From: Pseudorhodoferax sp047601025
GTDB taxonomy: Bacteria; Pseudomonadota; Gammaproteobacteria; Burkholderiales; Burkholderiaceae_C
Length of the DNA stretch: 64,000 bases
Reading direction: 5' to 3'
Assembly: GCF_047601025.1 (NCBI RefSeq)
Contig: NZ_JASGJZ010000001.1
Span: 3,534,001 to 3,598,000, forward strand
Part shown: one piece after another, positions 44,873-53,954 of the stretch
Numbering within the stretch: position 1 is the first letter of the stretch
How the letters are laid out: each line of letters starts with the position of its first letter
Translations under genes and position numbers: made by a program
Notes under the pieces: model-generated
Told to the model about the DNA's origin: nothing
The model's input: only the letters and a program-made list of their open reading frames with translations
Database searches by the model: none

Positions 44873-44901
44873 TTGACAATATTTGCCTAGGCAAATATAT
44901 T
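44873..44901 (+). promoter_or_regulatory. marR operon promoter
   Basis: TTGACA (44873-44878), 17-bp spacer, TATATT (44896-44901), nearly consensus. The predicted transcription start falls near 44908, two bases before ATG 44910, with no Shine-Dalgarno sequence: probably a leaderless mRNA. Confidence 0.75.
44879..44898. promoter_or_regulatory. MarR operator copy 1
   Basis: Perfect 20-bp palindrome ATATTTGCCTAGGCAAATAT filling the spacer and part of the -10 of the marR promoter, an ideal repressor site. Assigned to the adjacent MarR protein by position. Confidence 0.8.
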
Positions 44902-44909
44902 CGCCGGCC

Positions 44910-45422
44910 ATGAGCGAGGACAGTTCCGATTCCGCGCGGCGCGGGCCACCGGCCGCGTTCTATGAGCCTGGCAGCTACAACCCGAACGACAGCGTGGGCT
45001 ACCTGATGCGGCGCATCCTGTGCGCCGTGACGGCCGCCGTGGAGCGCGAGCTGGAGCCCAGCGGCCTGACCCATGCCCAATGGGTGCCGCTGTTCAAGCT
45101 GTACGTGCACCAGGGCACCACGGTGGCCGAGCTGGCACGCCTGTGCGAGCTCGACGCCGGCGCCATGACGCGGCTGCTCGACCGCCTGGAGGGCAAGGGC
45201 CTGTGCCAGCGCGAGCGCTGCGCGCAGGATCGCCGCGTCGTGCGCCTCGCGCTGACGGAGCAGGGCCGCGCCGTGGCCGAGCGGATCCCCGTCGCGCTGA
45301 GCCGCGTGCAGAACGCCTACCTGGCCGGCTTCTCGCGCGAGGAATGGCTGTTGCTCAAGAGCTTCCTGTCGCGCGTCCTGGACAACGCGCAGCAAGGCTG
45401 CACCGGAAAGAAGAATCCATGA
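44910..45422 (+). CDS. MarR-family transcriptional repressor
   Basis: 170-residue winged-helix dimer. The DNA-binding part includes GTTVAELARLCELDAGAMTR and LLDRLEGKGLCQRERCAQDR, the recognition helix and wing (DRRVVRLALTEQG). It is probably the repressor of its own operon and of the divergent ABC exporter through the palindromes between the genes, relieved by a small toxic compound. ATG 44910 has no ribosome site, consistent with a leaderless transcript. The stop overlaps the outer-membrane factor start (ATGA). Confidence 0.92.
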   Translation: MSEDSSDSARRGPPAAFYEPGSYNPNDSVGYLMRRILCAVTAAVERELEPSGLTHAQWVPLFKLYVHQGTTVAELARLCELDAGAMTRLLDRLEGKGLCQRERCAQDRRVVRLALTEQGRAVAERIPVALSRVQNAYLAGFSREEWLLLKSFLSRVLDNAQQGCTGKKNP

Positions 45423-46891
45423 ACTCCTGTTTCTCCGCGCGCCGGGCGCTGTTGCCGGCGCTGCTCGCGTTGGCGCTGGCCGGCTGCGCCAATCCCGGCG
45501 GCATCGCGCCGCATGCGCAACTGCGCGAGGCCGCCAGCGTCGGCCTGCCGACGGCCGGTGCACCTGCGCCGGCCGACGCACCGGCGCAGGCCGACGCCGA
45601 AGTCGCCGCCGACTGGTGGCGCGCCTTCGGCGATCCGGCGCTGGACCGCCTGGTCGACCAGGCACTGGCCGGCAGCCCCAGCCTCGGCCTGGCGCGCGCC
45701 CGCCTGGCGCGCGCGCAGGCCGCGGCCGAGGCCGCCGACGCCACGCTGCTGCCGCAGCTGAACGCCGACGCCAACCTCACGCGCCAGCGCTACACCGAAA
45801 CGGGGGCCGTCCCGGCGCCGCTGGCCGGCTCGGTGCGCGAGACCGGGCTGCTGCAGCTGTCCGGCAGCTGGGAGCTGGACTTCTTCGGCCGCAACGGCGC
45901 GGCCCTGCAGGCCGCGCTGGGCAGCGCCCGCGCGGCCGCCGCCGACGCCCAGGCCGCGCGGGCGCTGCTGGCCCAGCAGATCGTGCGCGGCTGGCTGCAG
46001 CTGGCGCGCACGCAGGACCTGCTGGCCGTGGCCGAGCGCACGCTGGCCCAGCGCGAGCAGCAGCGCACGCTGGTGATCGACCGTGTGTCGGCCGGCCTGG
46101 ACACGCGCATGGAGCAGTACCAGGCCGAAGGCGGCCTGCCCGAGACGCGCCAGCAGATCGAGGCGCTGCGCGAGCAGCGCACGCTGGCGCGCCACGCGCT
46201 GGCCGCGCTGGCCGCGTTGCCGCCCGACGCGCTGGCCGATGCCGCGCCGTCCGTGGCGGCGCTGCCGGCGCCGGCGCTGCCGGCCGCGCTGCCCGCCGAC
46301 CTGCTGGGCCGCCGCGCCGACGTGGCGGCCGCGCGCTGGCGCGTCGAAGCCGCGGTGCAGGACGTCGGCGCGGCGCGCGCGCAGTTCTATCCCAACATCA
46401 GCCTGACCGGCTTCGCCGGCCTGTCCAGCATCGGCCTGAACAACCTGCTGCAGGCCGGCAGCCTGCAGTGGGGCATCGGCCCGGCGCTGCACCTGCCGCT
46501 GTTCGACGCCGGCCGGCTGCGCGCCAACCTGGCCGGCAGGACGGCCGACCTGGACGCCGCCGTCGAGAGCTACAACGGCGCCATCGTCGGCGCGGTGCGC
46601 GAGGTCGCGGACCAACTGGCCTCGGCGCGCTCGGTGGCGCTGCAGCAGCGCGAGCAGGCCGCCGCGCAGCAGGCCGCGGAAGGCGCCTACGGCATCGCGC
46701 TGCAGCGCTACCGCGCCGGGCTGGGCAACTACCTGCAGGTGCTGACGGCCGAATCCTCGGTGCTGGCCCAGCGCCGCCAGCAGGTCGAACTGGCCGCGCG
46801 CGCGCTCGACGTGCAGGCCCAGCTGGCCCACGCGCTGGGCGGCGGCGTGGCCGTCGAGCCGCTGCCCGGCACGCCGCTGGCGCGCCGCTGA
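45419..46891 (+). CDS. Outer-membrane efflux lipoprotein (NodT/OprM family)
   Basis: 490-residue outer-membrane channel of a tripartite pump. The lipoprotein signal ends LALAGC (lipobox Cys22). Two repeats of the OEP domain follow, with the family's DPALDRLVDQAL at the start of the first and FYPNISLTGFAG leading the second half. It overlaps marR by four bases and is followed 36 bp later by the membrane-fusion protein gene. Works with the EmrAB pair downstream to pass substrate directly out of the cell. Confidence 0.92.
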   Translation: MNSCFSARRALLPALLALALAGCANPGGIAPHAQLREAASVGLPTAGAPAPADAPAQADAEVAADWWRAFGDPALDRLVDQALAGSPSLGLARARLARAQAAAEAADATLLPQLNADANLTRQRYTETGAVPAPLAGSVRETGLLQLSGSWELDFFGRNGAALQAALGSARAAAADAQAARALLAQQIVRGWLQLARTQDLLAVAERTLAQREQQRTLVIDRVSAGLDTRMEQYQAEGGLPETRQQIEALREQRTLARHALAALAALPPDALADAAPSVAALPAPALPAALPADLLGRRADVAAARWRVEAAVQDVGAARAQFYPNISLTGFAGLSSIGLNNLLQAGSLQWGIGPALHLPLFDAGRLRANLAGRTADLDAAVESYNGAIVGAVREVADQLASARSVALQQREQAAAQQAAEGAYGIALQRYRAGLGNYLQVLTAESSVLAQRRQQVELAARALDVQAQLAHALGGGVAVEPLPGTPLARR

Positions 46892-46927
46892 ACCGATCCT
46901 TCCGAACGCTTCCCGCAGAAACCGACC

Positions 46928-48205
46928 ATGAACACCTCCACCTCTTCCTCCGCCGCCGGGACGCCCGGCAAGCGCCGCAAGGCGCTGACGGCGATTGCCG
47001 CCGTCGTCGTGCTCGGCGGCCTGGGCTTCGCGGCCTACGAATGGCTGGTCGCCAGCCACTACGAGGACACCGACAACGCCTACGTGCAGGGCAACGTGGT
47101 GCAGATCACGCCGCAGATCGGCGGCACCGTGATGGCCATCATGGCCGACGAGACCGACCGCGTGCGGGCCGGCCAGCCGCTGGTCAGGTTCGACCCGGCC
47201 GACGCGCGCGTGGCGCTGGAGCAGGCCGAGGCCAACCTGGCGCAGACGGTGCGGCAGGTGCGCACGCTGTACGCCAACAACGGCGCGCTGGCGGCCCAGG
47301 TGTCGCTGCGCGAGGCCGACGTGGCGCGCGCCCGCACCGAGGTCACGCGCGCGCAGTCCGAAGTCGCGCGTGCGCGGGAAGACCTGAACCGGCGCGAGGC
47401 GCTGTCCGGCAACGGCGCGGTCTCGGGCGAGGAACTCGAGCACGCGCGCACCCAGCTCGCCAACGCGCAGGCCGCGCTGTCGGCGGCGCAGGCCGGCGTG
47501 ACGGCGGCGCAGGCCGCCGGGGTCGCCGCGCGCGAGCAGCTGGGCAGCAACCAGGCCATGACCGAAGGCACCGGCGTGGCCGGGCATCCGTCCGTGCAGG
47601 CCGCGGCCGCCAGGATGCGCGAGGCCTACCTGGCTTCGCGCCGCACGGTGCTGCCGGCGCCGGTCGAGGGCTTCGTGGCCAAGCGCACGGTGCAGCTCGG
47701 CCAGCGCGTGGCCGCCGGCACGCCGCTGATGTCCATCGTGCCGCTGGACCAGCTCTGGGTCGACGCCAACTTCAAGGAAGTGCAGCTGCGCAACATCCGC
47801 ATCGGCCAGCCCGTCAAGCTGACGGCCGACCTGTACGGCAAGAAGGTCGTGTACGACGGCACCGTGGCCGGCCTGGGCGTGGGCACCGGTGCCGCCTTCG
47901 CGCTGCTGCCGGCGCAGAACGCCACCGGCAACTGGATCAAGGTCGTCCAGCGCGTGCCGGTGCGCGTGGCGCTGGACCCGCAGCAGCTGGCCCAGCATCC
48001 GCTGCGCGTGGGCCTGTCCATGGTCGCGACCGTGGACGTGACGCACGACGGCCCGGCGCTGGCCGAGGCGCCGCGCGGCGCGCCACTGTCCACCACCGGC
48101 GTCTACGCCGAGGCCGACCGCGGCGCCGACGACGCGGTGCAGCAGGTGATCGCGGCCAACCTGGGCCGCGCGGCGGCGGCCGTCGCCGCCGCGCCGGCCC
48201 ACTGA
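46928..48205 (+). CDS. emrA: EmrA-like membrane-fusion protein
   Basis: 425-residue periplasmic adaptor anchored by one transmembrane helix (about residues 18 to 38). DTDNAYVQGNVVQITPQIGG opens the first lipoyl half, a long coiled coil (about 95 to 215) rich in Ala, Arg and Glu follows, then the second half with RTVLPAPVEGFVAKR and the beta-barrel. It links EmrB to the outer-membrane channel. Position and length fit HlyD/EmrA. Confidence 0.93.
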   Translation: MNTSTSSSAAGTPGKRRKALTAIAAVVVLGGLGFAAYEWLVASHYEDTDNAYVQGNVVQITPQIGGTVMAIMADETDRVRAGQPLVRFDPADARVALEQAEANLAQTVRQVRTLYANNGALAAQVSLREADVARARTEVTRAQSEVARAREDLNRREALSGNGAVSGEELEHARTQLANAQAALSAAQAGVTAAQAAGVAAREQLGSNQAMTEGTGVAGHPSVQAAAARMREAYLASRRTVLPAPVEGFVAKRTVQLGQRVAAGTPLMSIVPLDQLWVDANFKEVQLRNIRIGQPVKLTADLYGKKVVYDGTVAGLGVGTGAAFALLPAQNATGNWIKVVQRVPVRVALDPQQLAQHPLRVGLSMVATVDVTHDGPALAEAPRGAPLSTTGVYAEADRGADDAVQQVIAANLGRAAAAVAAAPAH

Positions 48206-48227
48206 GGCACGGCGCAGGCCACCCGCC

Positions 48228-49784
48228 ATGTCCGCCACTCCTCCCGTACCGCACGCGCCGCTGCAGGGCTCCGCCCGCATGTGGGGCACGCTCGCGCTGT
48301 CGGCCGCGACCTTCATGAACGTGCTGGACACCTCGATCGCGAACGTGTCGCTGCCCGCGATCGCCGGCGACCTGGGCGTGAGCCCGAACCAGGGCACCTG
48401 GGTCATCACCAGCTTCGCGGTGGCCAATGCGATCTCGGTGCCGCTGACCGGCTGGCTGTCGCAGCGCTTCGGCCAGGTGCGGCTGTTCGTGGCCAGCGTG
48501 CTGCTGTTCGTGCTGGCGTCCTGGATGTGCGGCCTGGCGCCCAGCATGCCGGCGCTGATCGCCATGCGCGCGGTGCAGGGCTTCGTGGCCGGGCCGATGA
48601 TCCCGCTGTCGCAGTCGATGCTGCTGGGCAGCTACCCGCGCGCCATGGCCGGCAGCGCCATGGCGATGTGGTCCATGACCGTGCTGGTGGCTCCCGTGGT
48701 CGGGCCGCTGCTGGGCGGCTGGATCACCGACAACATCTCCTGGCCTTGGATCTTCTACATCAACGTGCCGGTCGGCGTGCTGGCCGCGCTGGCGAGCTGG
48801 CGCATCTACGCGCCGCGCGAGAGCACGATCCGCAAGCTGCCGATCGACGCCGTCGGCCTCGCCCTGCTGGTGGTCTGGGTCGGCGCGCTGCAGATGATGC
48901 TGGACCTGGGCAAGGAGCACGACTGGTTCCACTCCGGCCTGATCGTCACGCTGGCCGCGCTGGCCGCGGTCGCCTTCGCGGCCTTCCTGGTGTGGGAGCT
49001 GACGGAGGCGCATCCGGTCGTCGACCTCAAGCTGTTCGCCCTGCGCAATTTCTGGGGCGGCACGGTCGCCACCTCGGTCGGCTACGGGCTGTTCTTCGGC
49101 AACGTGGTGCTGCTGCCGCTGTGGCTGCAGCAGTTCATGGGCTACACCGCCACCGACGCCGGCCTGGTCACCGCGCCCGTGGGGCTGCTGGCGCTGCTGC
49201 TCTCGCCCATCGTCGGCAAGACCGTCGCGCGCGTCGACCCGCGGCGCTACGCGACCTTCGCCTTCCTCGTGTTCGGGGTGGTGCTGTGGATGCGCTCGCG
49301 CTTCAACACGCAGGCCGACATGGGCACGATCCTGGTCCCCACGCTGATCCAGGGCGTGGCGATGGCCTTCTTCTTCATCCCCCTGTCGACGATCACGCTG
49401 TCGGGCATCGCGCCGGAGCGCATGCCGGCCGCCTCGGGCCTGACCAACTTCGTGCGCATCACGGCCGGCGCCATCGGGACGTCCGTCTCCACTACGCTGT
49501 GGGAGAACCGGGCCGCGCTGCACCATGCGCAGCTCGTCGAGCACCTGCAGCAGGGCGACGAGGCCGCCCGGCAGGCGCTGCAGCTGTTCCAGGGTGTCGG
49601 CTCGGCCGACCAGGCGCTGGCGCAGCTCAACCGCCTGGTCGACCAGCAGGCCTTCATGCTCGCGGCCAACGACGTGTTCTACGGCTCGGCGGTGCTGTTC
49701 ATGCTGCTGATCCCGCTGGTCTGGGTGACGCGGCCGCGGCAGGCGGGCGCCGGCGGCGCGGAGGCCGCGGCCGGGGCGCATTGA
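48228..49784 (+). CDS. emrB: DHA2-type MFS drug exporter (EmrB-like)
   Basis: 518-residue, 14-helix proton-driven exporter. The DHA2 signature LDTSIANVSLPAIAGDLGVS lies near residue 32, motif A-like SQRFGQVRLF between helices 2 and 3, and motif C-like VLVAPVVGPLLGGWIT in helix 5. It is the last gene of marR-OMF-emrA-emrB. The substrate is unknown, probably a hydrophobic toxicant sensed by MarR. Confidence 0.93.
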   Translation: MSATPPVPHAPLQGSARMWGTLALSAATFMNVLDTSIANVSLPAIAGDLGVSPNQGTWVITSFAVANAISVPLTGWLSQRFGQVRLFVASVLLFVLASWMCGLAPSMPALIAMRAVQGFVAGPMIPLSQSMLLGSYPRAMAGSAMAMWSMTVLVAPVVGPLLGGWITDNISWPWIFYINVPVGVLAALASWRIYAPRESTIRKLPIDAVGLALLVVWVGALQMMLDLGKEHDWFHSGLIVTLAALAAVAFAAFLVWELTEAHPVVDLKLFALRNFWGGTVATSVGYGLFFGNVVLLPLWLQQFMGYTATDAGLVTAPVGLLALLLSPIVGKTVARVDPRRYATFAFLVFGVVLWMRSRFNTQADMGTILVPTLIQGVAMAFFFIPLSTITLSGIAPERMPAASGLTNFVRITAGAIGTSVSTTLWENRAALHHAQLVEHLQQGDEAARQALQLFQGVGSADQALAQLNRLVDQQAFMLAANDVFYGSAVLFMLLIPLVWVTRPRQAGAGGAEAAAGAH

Positions 49785-49999
49785 GGCGTTGGCGCCGGCG
49801 TTTCCGTCAGCTTCGCGTCAAGCTTGCAGGCCTGGCGACAAAGCGAGCCGCGCCAGCCTGAAATCACCGCCTTTTCGCAGTGCAGCATTGGCGTTTTTCC
49901 TAGTGCGGCACGCGAGAGCGCGCTCGTACAGTCGCCCCCGCAAAGCGCCGTCCCAGGGGACGGGCCCTCAACGGATGCAAGGCGGAAGGCTCGGGCAAA

Positions 50000-50770
50000 T
50001 TGGCGGACATCATTCTGCAAACCAGGGATCTCTCCAAGGAGTTCAAGGGCTTCACCGCGGTCAGCAACGTCAATCTCTCGGTCCGGCGTGGCAGCATCCA
50101 CGCGCTGATCGGCCCCAACGGCGCGGGCAAGACCACCTGCTTCAACCTGCTGACCAAGTTCCTCGAACCGACCGCCGGCACCATCACCTTCAACGGCCAG
50201 GACATCACGCGCGAGCGGCCGGCGCAGATCGCGCGGCGCGGGGTGATCCGCTCGTTCCAGATCTCCGCCGTGTTCCCGCACCTGACGCTGCTGGAGAACG
50301 TGCGCCTGGCGCTGCAGCGCAAGCTCGGCTGGTCCTACCACTTCTGGCGCAGCGAGCGCCAGCTCGACCGGCTGAACGGCGAGGCCGAGGACCTGCTGGA
50401 CCAGGTCGGCCTGGCTGATCTCGCCAGCGAGGTTACGGTCAACCTGCCCTACGGCCGCAAGCGCGCGCTGGAGATCGCCACCACGCTGGCCATGGAGCCC
50501 GAGCTGATGCTGCTGGACGAGCCCACCCAGGGCATGGGCCACGAGGACGTGGACCGCGTCGCGCAGCTGATCAAGAAGGTCTCGGCCGGCCGCACCATCC
50601 TGATGGTGGAGCACAACATGGGCGTGGTCTCCACCATCGCCGACACCATCACCGTGCTGCAGCGCGGTGCCGTGCTGGCCGAGGGGCCGTACGCCGAGGT
50701 CTCGAAGAACCCGCAGGTCATGGAGGCCTACATGGGCACGGCCGACGGCGAGCTGCAAGGGGCGCACTGA
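50000..50770 (+). CDS. livG: Branched-chain amino acid-type ABC transporter ATPase LivG
   Basis: 256-residue ATPase. Walker A GPNGAGKTT, signature region LPYGRKRALEIA (LivG-type, not LSGGQ) and Walker B LMLLDEPTQGM are present, then HNMGVV as the His switch. The start must be TTG 50000 since the nearest ATG is out of frame; GGAAGG lies 10 bases upstream. First gene of a six-gene liv operon (livG, livF, two binding proteins, livH, livM). The 215-bp upstream gap presumably carries the promoter; no consensus one is seen. Confidence 0.92.
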   Translation: MADIILQTRDLSKEFKGFTAVSNVNLSVRRGSIHALIGPNGAGKTTCFNLLTKFLEPTAGTITFNGQDITRERPAQIARRGVIRSFQISAVFPHLTLLENVRLALQRKLGWSYHFWRSERQLDRLNGEAEDLLDQVGLADLASEVTVNLPYGRKRALEIATTLAMEPELMLLDEPTQGMGHEDVDRVAQLIKKVSAGRTILMVEHNMGVVSTIADTITVLQRGAVLAEGPYAEVSKNPQVMEAYMGTADGELQGAH

Positions 50771-51480
50771 TGGGGGCCCCGGCGCTGGAGATCAAGGGCC
50801 TGCAGGCCTGGTACGGCGAATCGCACGTGCTGCACGGCGTGGACATGGTGGTGCAGCCGGGCGAGGTGGTCACGCTGCTGGGGCGCAACGGCGCCGGCCG
50901 CACCACCACCATGCGCGCGGTGCTGGGCCTGACGGGCCGGCGCGAAGGCTCGGTGCGCATCCACGGCACCGAGACCATGGGCCTGCCCACGCACCGCATC
51001 GCGCACCTGGGCGTGGGTTACTGCCCGGAGGAGCGCGGCATCTTCGCCAGCCTGTCGTGCGAGGAGAACCTGCTGCTGCCGCCGGAGCTCAAGGGCATGC
51101 CGGCGGGCATGACGGTCGAGGAGATCTACGCGATGTTCCCGAACCTGGCCGAGCGGCGCCACAGCCAGGGCACGCGCCTGTCCGGCGGCGAGCAGCAGAT
51201 GCTGGCGGTGGCGCGCATCCTGCGCACCGGCGCCAAGCTGCTGCTGCTCGACGAGATCTCCGAAGGGCTGGCGCCGGTGATCGTGCAGGCGCTGGCGCGC
51301 ATGATCACCGCGCTGCGCGCCAAGGGCTACACCATCGTGATGGTGGAGCAGAACTTCCGCTTCGCCGCGCCGCTGGCCGACCGCTTCTACGTGATGGAGC
51401 ACGGCCGCATGGTGGAGCACTTCGCCGCCGCCGAGCTCGCACAGAAGATGCCCGTGCTGAACGAGTTGCTCGGCGTCTGA
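50770..51480 (+). CDS. livF: Branched-chain amino acid-type ABC transporter ATPase LivF with Arg Walker A
   Basis: 236-residue ATPase partner of LivG. Walker A reads GRNGAGRTTT: residue 44 is Arg (codon CGC at 50899-50901) where nearly all ABC ATPases have Lys. The signature LSGGEQQMLAVARIL and Walker B LLLLDEISEGLAP (Ile in place of the usual Pro) follow, then a Gln/Asn-containing VEQNF. Arg variants occur, as I recall, in some LivF-like proteins, so this may still be functional. The start overlaps the livG stop. Confidence 0.9.
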   Translation: MGAPALEIKGLQAWYGESHVLHGVDMVVQPGEVVTLLGRNGAGRTTTMRAVLGLTGRREGSVRIHGTETMGLPTHRIAHLGVGYCPEERGIFASLSCEENLLLPPELKGMPAGMTVEEIYAMFPNLAERRHSQGTRLSGGEQQMLAVARILRTGAKLLLLDEISEGLAPVIVQALARMITALRAKGYTIVMVEQNFRFAAPLADRFYVMEHGRMVEHFAAAELAQKMPVLNELLGV

Positions 51481-51517
51481 ACCCGTTGTCCGTGACCGCA
51501 ACCTCCAGGAGATCTCC

Positions 51518-52705
51518 ATGACACGTCAACTGACCCCGCTCGCGCTGCTGCTGGCCGCTGCCGGCTTCGCCACCCAGGCCACCGCCCAGGTCAGGATCGG
51601 CTTCATCACCGACATGTCCAGCCTGTATTCCGACGTCGACGGCAAGAACGGCGCGCTCGCGATCCAGATGGCCATCGACGACTTCGGCGGCAAGGTGCTG
51701 GGCCAGCCCATCGAACTGCTGACCGCCGACCACCAGAACAAGGCCGACATCGCCGCGTCCAAGGCGCGCGAATGGATGGACACGCAGAACCTGTCCATGC
51801 TGGTGGGCGGCACCAGCTCCGGCGCCGCGCTGGCCATGGCCAAGGTCGCCGAGGAGAAGAAGCGCGTCTACATGGTCAACGGCGCCGGCAGCTCGGCCCT
51901 GACCAACGAGCAGTGCAGCCCGTACACCGTGCACTACGCCTACGACACCGTGGCGCTGGCCAAGGGCACCGGGGCGGCCGTGGTCGACGGCGGCGGCAAG
52001 AGTTGGTTCTTCCTGACGGCCGACTACGCCTTCGGCCATGCGCTGGAGGCCGACACCGCCCGCGTCGTCAAGGAGAAGGGCGGCACCGTGGTCGGCAGCG
52101 TGCGCACGCCGCTCAACGCCTCGGACTTCTCGTCCTTCCTGCTGCAGGCGCAGAACTCCAAGGCGCAGATCCTGGGCTTGGCCAACGCCGGCGGCGACTT
52201 CATCAGCGCGGTCAAGGCGGCGCGCGAGTTCGGCATCACCAAGACCATGAAGATGGCCGGCCTGCTGGTGTTCACCACCGACGTGCACAGCCTGGGCCTG
52301 AAGAACACCGAGGGCCTGCTGCTGACCACCAGCTGGGACTGGAACCTGGACGACAAGACGCGCGCGTTCGGCAAGAAGTTCTTCGACAAGACCAAGCGCA
52401 TGCCGACAGACGTCCAGGCGGCCAACTACTCGGCGACGATGACCTACCTGAAGGCCGTGGCGGCCACCAAGACGGCGGACTCCGACAAGGTCATGGAGTA
52501 CATCAAGAAGACGCCGATCGACGATTTCTACGCCAAGGGCCAGGTGCGCCCCGATGGCCGCTTCGTGCACGACATGTACCTGATGCAGGTGAAGTCGCCG
52601 TCCGAGTCCAAGCAGCCCTGGGACTACTACAAGGTGGTTACCCGGCTGAAGGGCGAGGAGGTCTACACGACCAAGGCCGAGTCCAAGTGCGCGCTGTGGA
52701 AGTAA
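51518..52705 (+). CDS. LivK-type periplasmic binding protein, copy 1
   Basis: 395-residue periplasmic binding protein (type I fold). Signal peptide of about 24 residues ends ATAQ. It begins VRIGFITDMSSLYSD and has ADHQNKADIAASKAREW and NGAGSSALTNEQCSPY blocks. The ligand need not be an amino acid; relatives bind aromatic acids or other organics. It is the first of two tandem copies; the 3' 200 bp and a central block are almost identical to copy 2. Good AGGAG upstream. Confidence 0.92.
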   Translation: MTRQLTPLALLLAAAGFATQATAQVRIGFITDMSSLYSDVDGKNGALAIQMAIDDFGGKVLGQPIELLTADHQNKADIAASKAREWMDTQNLSMLVGGTSSGAALAMAKVAEEKKRVYMVNGAGSSALTNEQCSPYTVHYAYDTVALAKGTGAAVVDGGGKSWFFLTADYAFGHALEADTARVVKEKGGTVVGSVRTPLNASDFSSFLLQAQNSKAQILGLANAGGDFISAVKAAREFGITKTMKMAGLLVFTTDVHSLGLKNTEGLLLTTSWDWNLDDKTRAFGKKFFDKTKRMPTDVQAANYSATMTYLKAVAATKTADSDKVMEYIKKTPIDDFYAKGQVRPDGRFVHDMYLMQVKSPSESKQPWDYYKVVTRLKGEEVYTTKAESKCALWK

Positions 52706-53939
52706 GCGCGGCCGCGCCATTGCCTGCCCGTTCCTGAAGACCGCCATGACTGCCAAATACCCGCTCTCCGCCCTGGCGCTCGCCGCCTGCTGCGCCGTCG
52801 GCGCCGCCCATGCCCAGGACAAGGTTCGCATCGGCTTCATCACCGACATGTCCAGCCTGTATTCCGACGGGGATGGCAAGAATGGCGCCATCGCCGTCCA
52901 GATGGCCATCGACGATTTCGGCGGCAAGGTCAACGGCCTGCCGATCGAGCTGCTGTCGGCCGACCACCAGAACAAGGCCGACATCGCCGCCACCAAGGCG
53001 CGCGAGTGGATCGACACGCAGAACCTGTCCATGCTGCTGGGCGGCACCAACTCCGGCGCGGCCCTGGCCATGGCCAAGGTCACCGAGGAGAAGAAGCGCG
53101 TCTACATCGTCAACGGGGCCGGCAGCTCGGTGCTGACCAACGAGCAGTGCAGTCCCTACACCGTGCACTACGCCTACGACACCGTGGCGCTGGCCAAGGG
53201 CACCGGCAGCGCCGTGGTGGCGCAGGGCGGCAAGAGCTGGTTCTTCCTGACGGCCGACTACGCCTTCGGCCATGCGCTGGAGGCCGACACCGCCCGCGTC
53301 GTCAAGGAGAAGGGTGGCACCGTGGTCGGCAGCGTGCGCACGCCGCTCAACGCCTCGGACTTCTCGTCCTTCCTGCTGCAGGCGCAGAACTCCAAGGCGC
53401 AGATCCTGGGCCTGGCCAACGCCGGCGGCGACTTCGTCAGCGCGGTCAAGGCCGCGCGCGAGTTCGGCATCGGCAAGACCATGAAGATGGCCGGCCTGCT
53501 GGTGTTCAACAGCGACGTGCACAGCCTGGGCCTGAAGAACACGGAGGGCCTGCTGCTGACCACCAGTTGGGACTGGAACCTGGACGACAGCACGCGTGCC
53601 TTCGGCAAGAGGTTCTTCGACAAGACCAAGCGCATGCCGACCGACCTCCAGGCGGCCAACTACTCGGCCGTGACGACCTATCTGAAAGCCGTGGCGGCGG
53701 TGAAGACGGTCGATGCCGACAAGGTCATCGAATACATCAAGAAGACGCCGATCGACGATTTCTACGCCAAGGGCCAGGTGCGCCCCGATGGCCGCTTCGT
53801 GCACGACATGTACCTGATGCAGGTGAAGTCGCCGTCCGAGTCCAGGCAGCCCTGGGACTACTACAAGGTGGTTACCCGGCTGAAGGGCGAGGAGGTCTAC
53901 ACGACCAAGGCCGAGTCCAAGTGCGCGCTGTGGAAGTAA
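51590..53939 (+). repeat. Tandem duplication of binding-protein gene
   Basis: The two binding-protein genes lie in direct repeat at an offset of 1228 to 1234 bp. The block around 52006-52180 differs from 53240-53414 at only about two bases, and 52499-52705 differs from 53733-53939 at one visible base, whereas the start regions and signal peptides differ widely. The uneven pattern suggests gene conversion. Confidence 0.8.
52746..53939 (+). CDS. LivK-type periplasmic binding protein, copy 2
   Basis: 397-residue paralogue of the preceding gene. The signal peptide is different (ends AHAQ) but the mature protein starts KVRIGFITDMSSLYSD and is highly similar throughout, especially residues about 165 to 230 and the last 65 residues. 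Scattered changes in the ligand-facing early part (for example ADHQNKADIAATKAREWI, NGAGSSVLTNEQ) may tune specificity. Both copies sit between livF and livH, so they could supply one transporter with two ligand spectra. Confidence 0.92.
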   Translation: MTAKYPLSALALAACCAVGAAHAQDKVRIGFITDMSSLYSDGDGKNGAIAVQMAIDDFGGKVNGLPIELLSADHQNKADIAATKAREWIDTQNLSMLLGGTNSGAALAMAKVTEEKKRVYIVNGAGSSVLTNEQCSPYTVHYAYDTVALAKGTGSAVVAQGGKSWFFLTADYAFGHALEADTARVVKEKGGTVVGSVRTPLNASDFSSFLLQAQNSKAQILGLANAGGDFVSAVKAAREFGIGKTMKMAGLLVFNSDVHSLGLKNTEGLLLTTSWDWNLDDSTRAFGKRFFDKTKRMPTDLQAANYSAVTTYLKAVAAVKTVDADKVIEYIKKTPIDDFYAKGQVRPDGRFVHDMYLMQVKSPSESRQPWDYYKVVTRLKGEEVYTTKAESKCALWK

Positions 53940-53954
53940 CCAGCTGAGCCGGCG

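Noticed and set aside
45317..48565. Long minus-strand open frame opposite the efflux operon.
   Set aside because: It is antisense to well-supported emrA and outer-membrane factor genes with complete motifs; its composition is typical of GC-rich shadows.
49785..49999. Promoter search ahead of livG (TACAGT near 49926, GAGCGCGCTC palindrome).
   Set aside because: No matching -35 and no clear operator logic; too weak to list as a feature.
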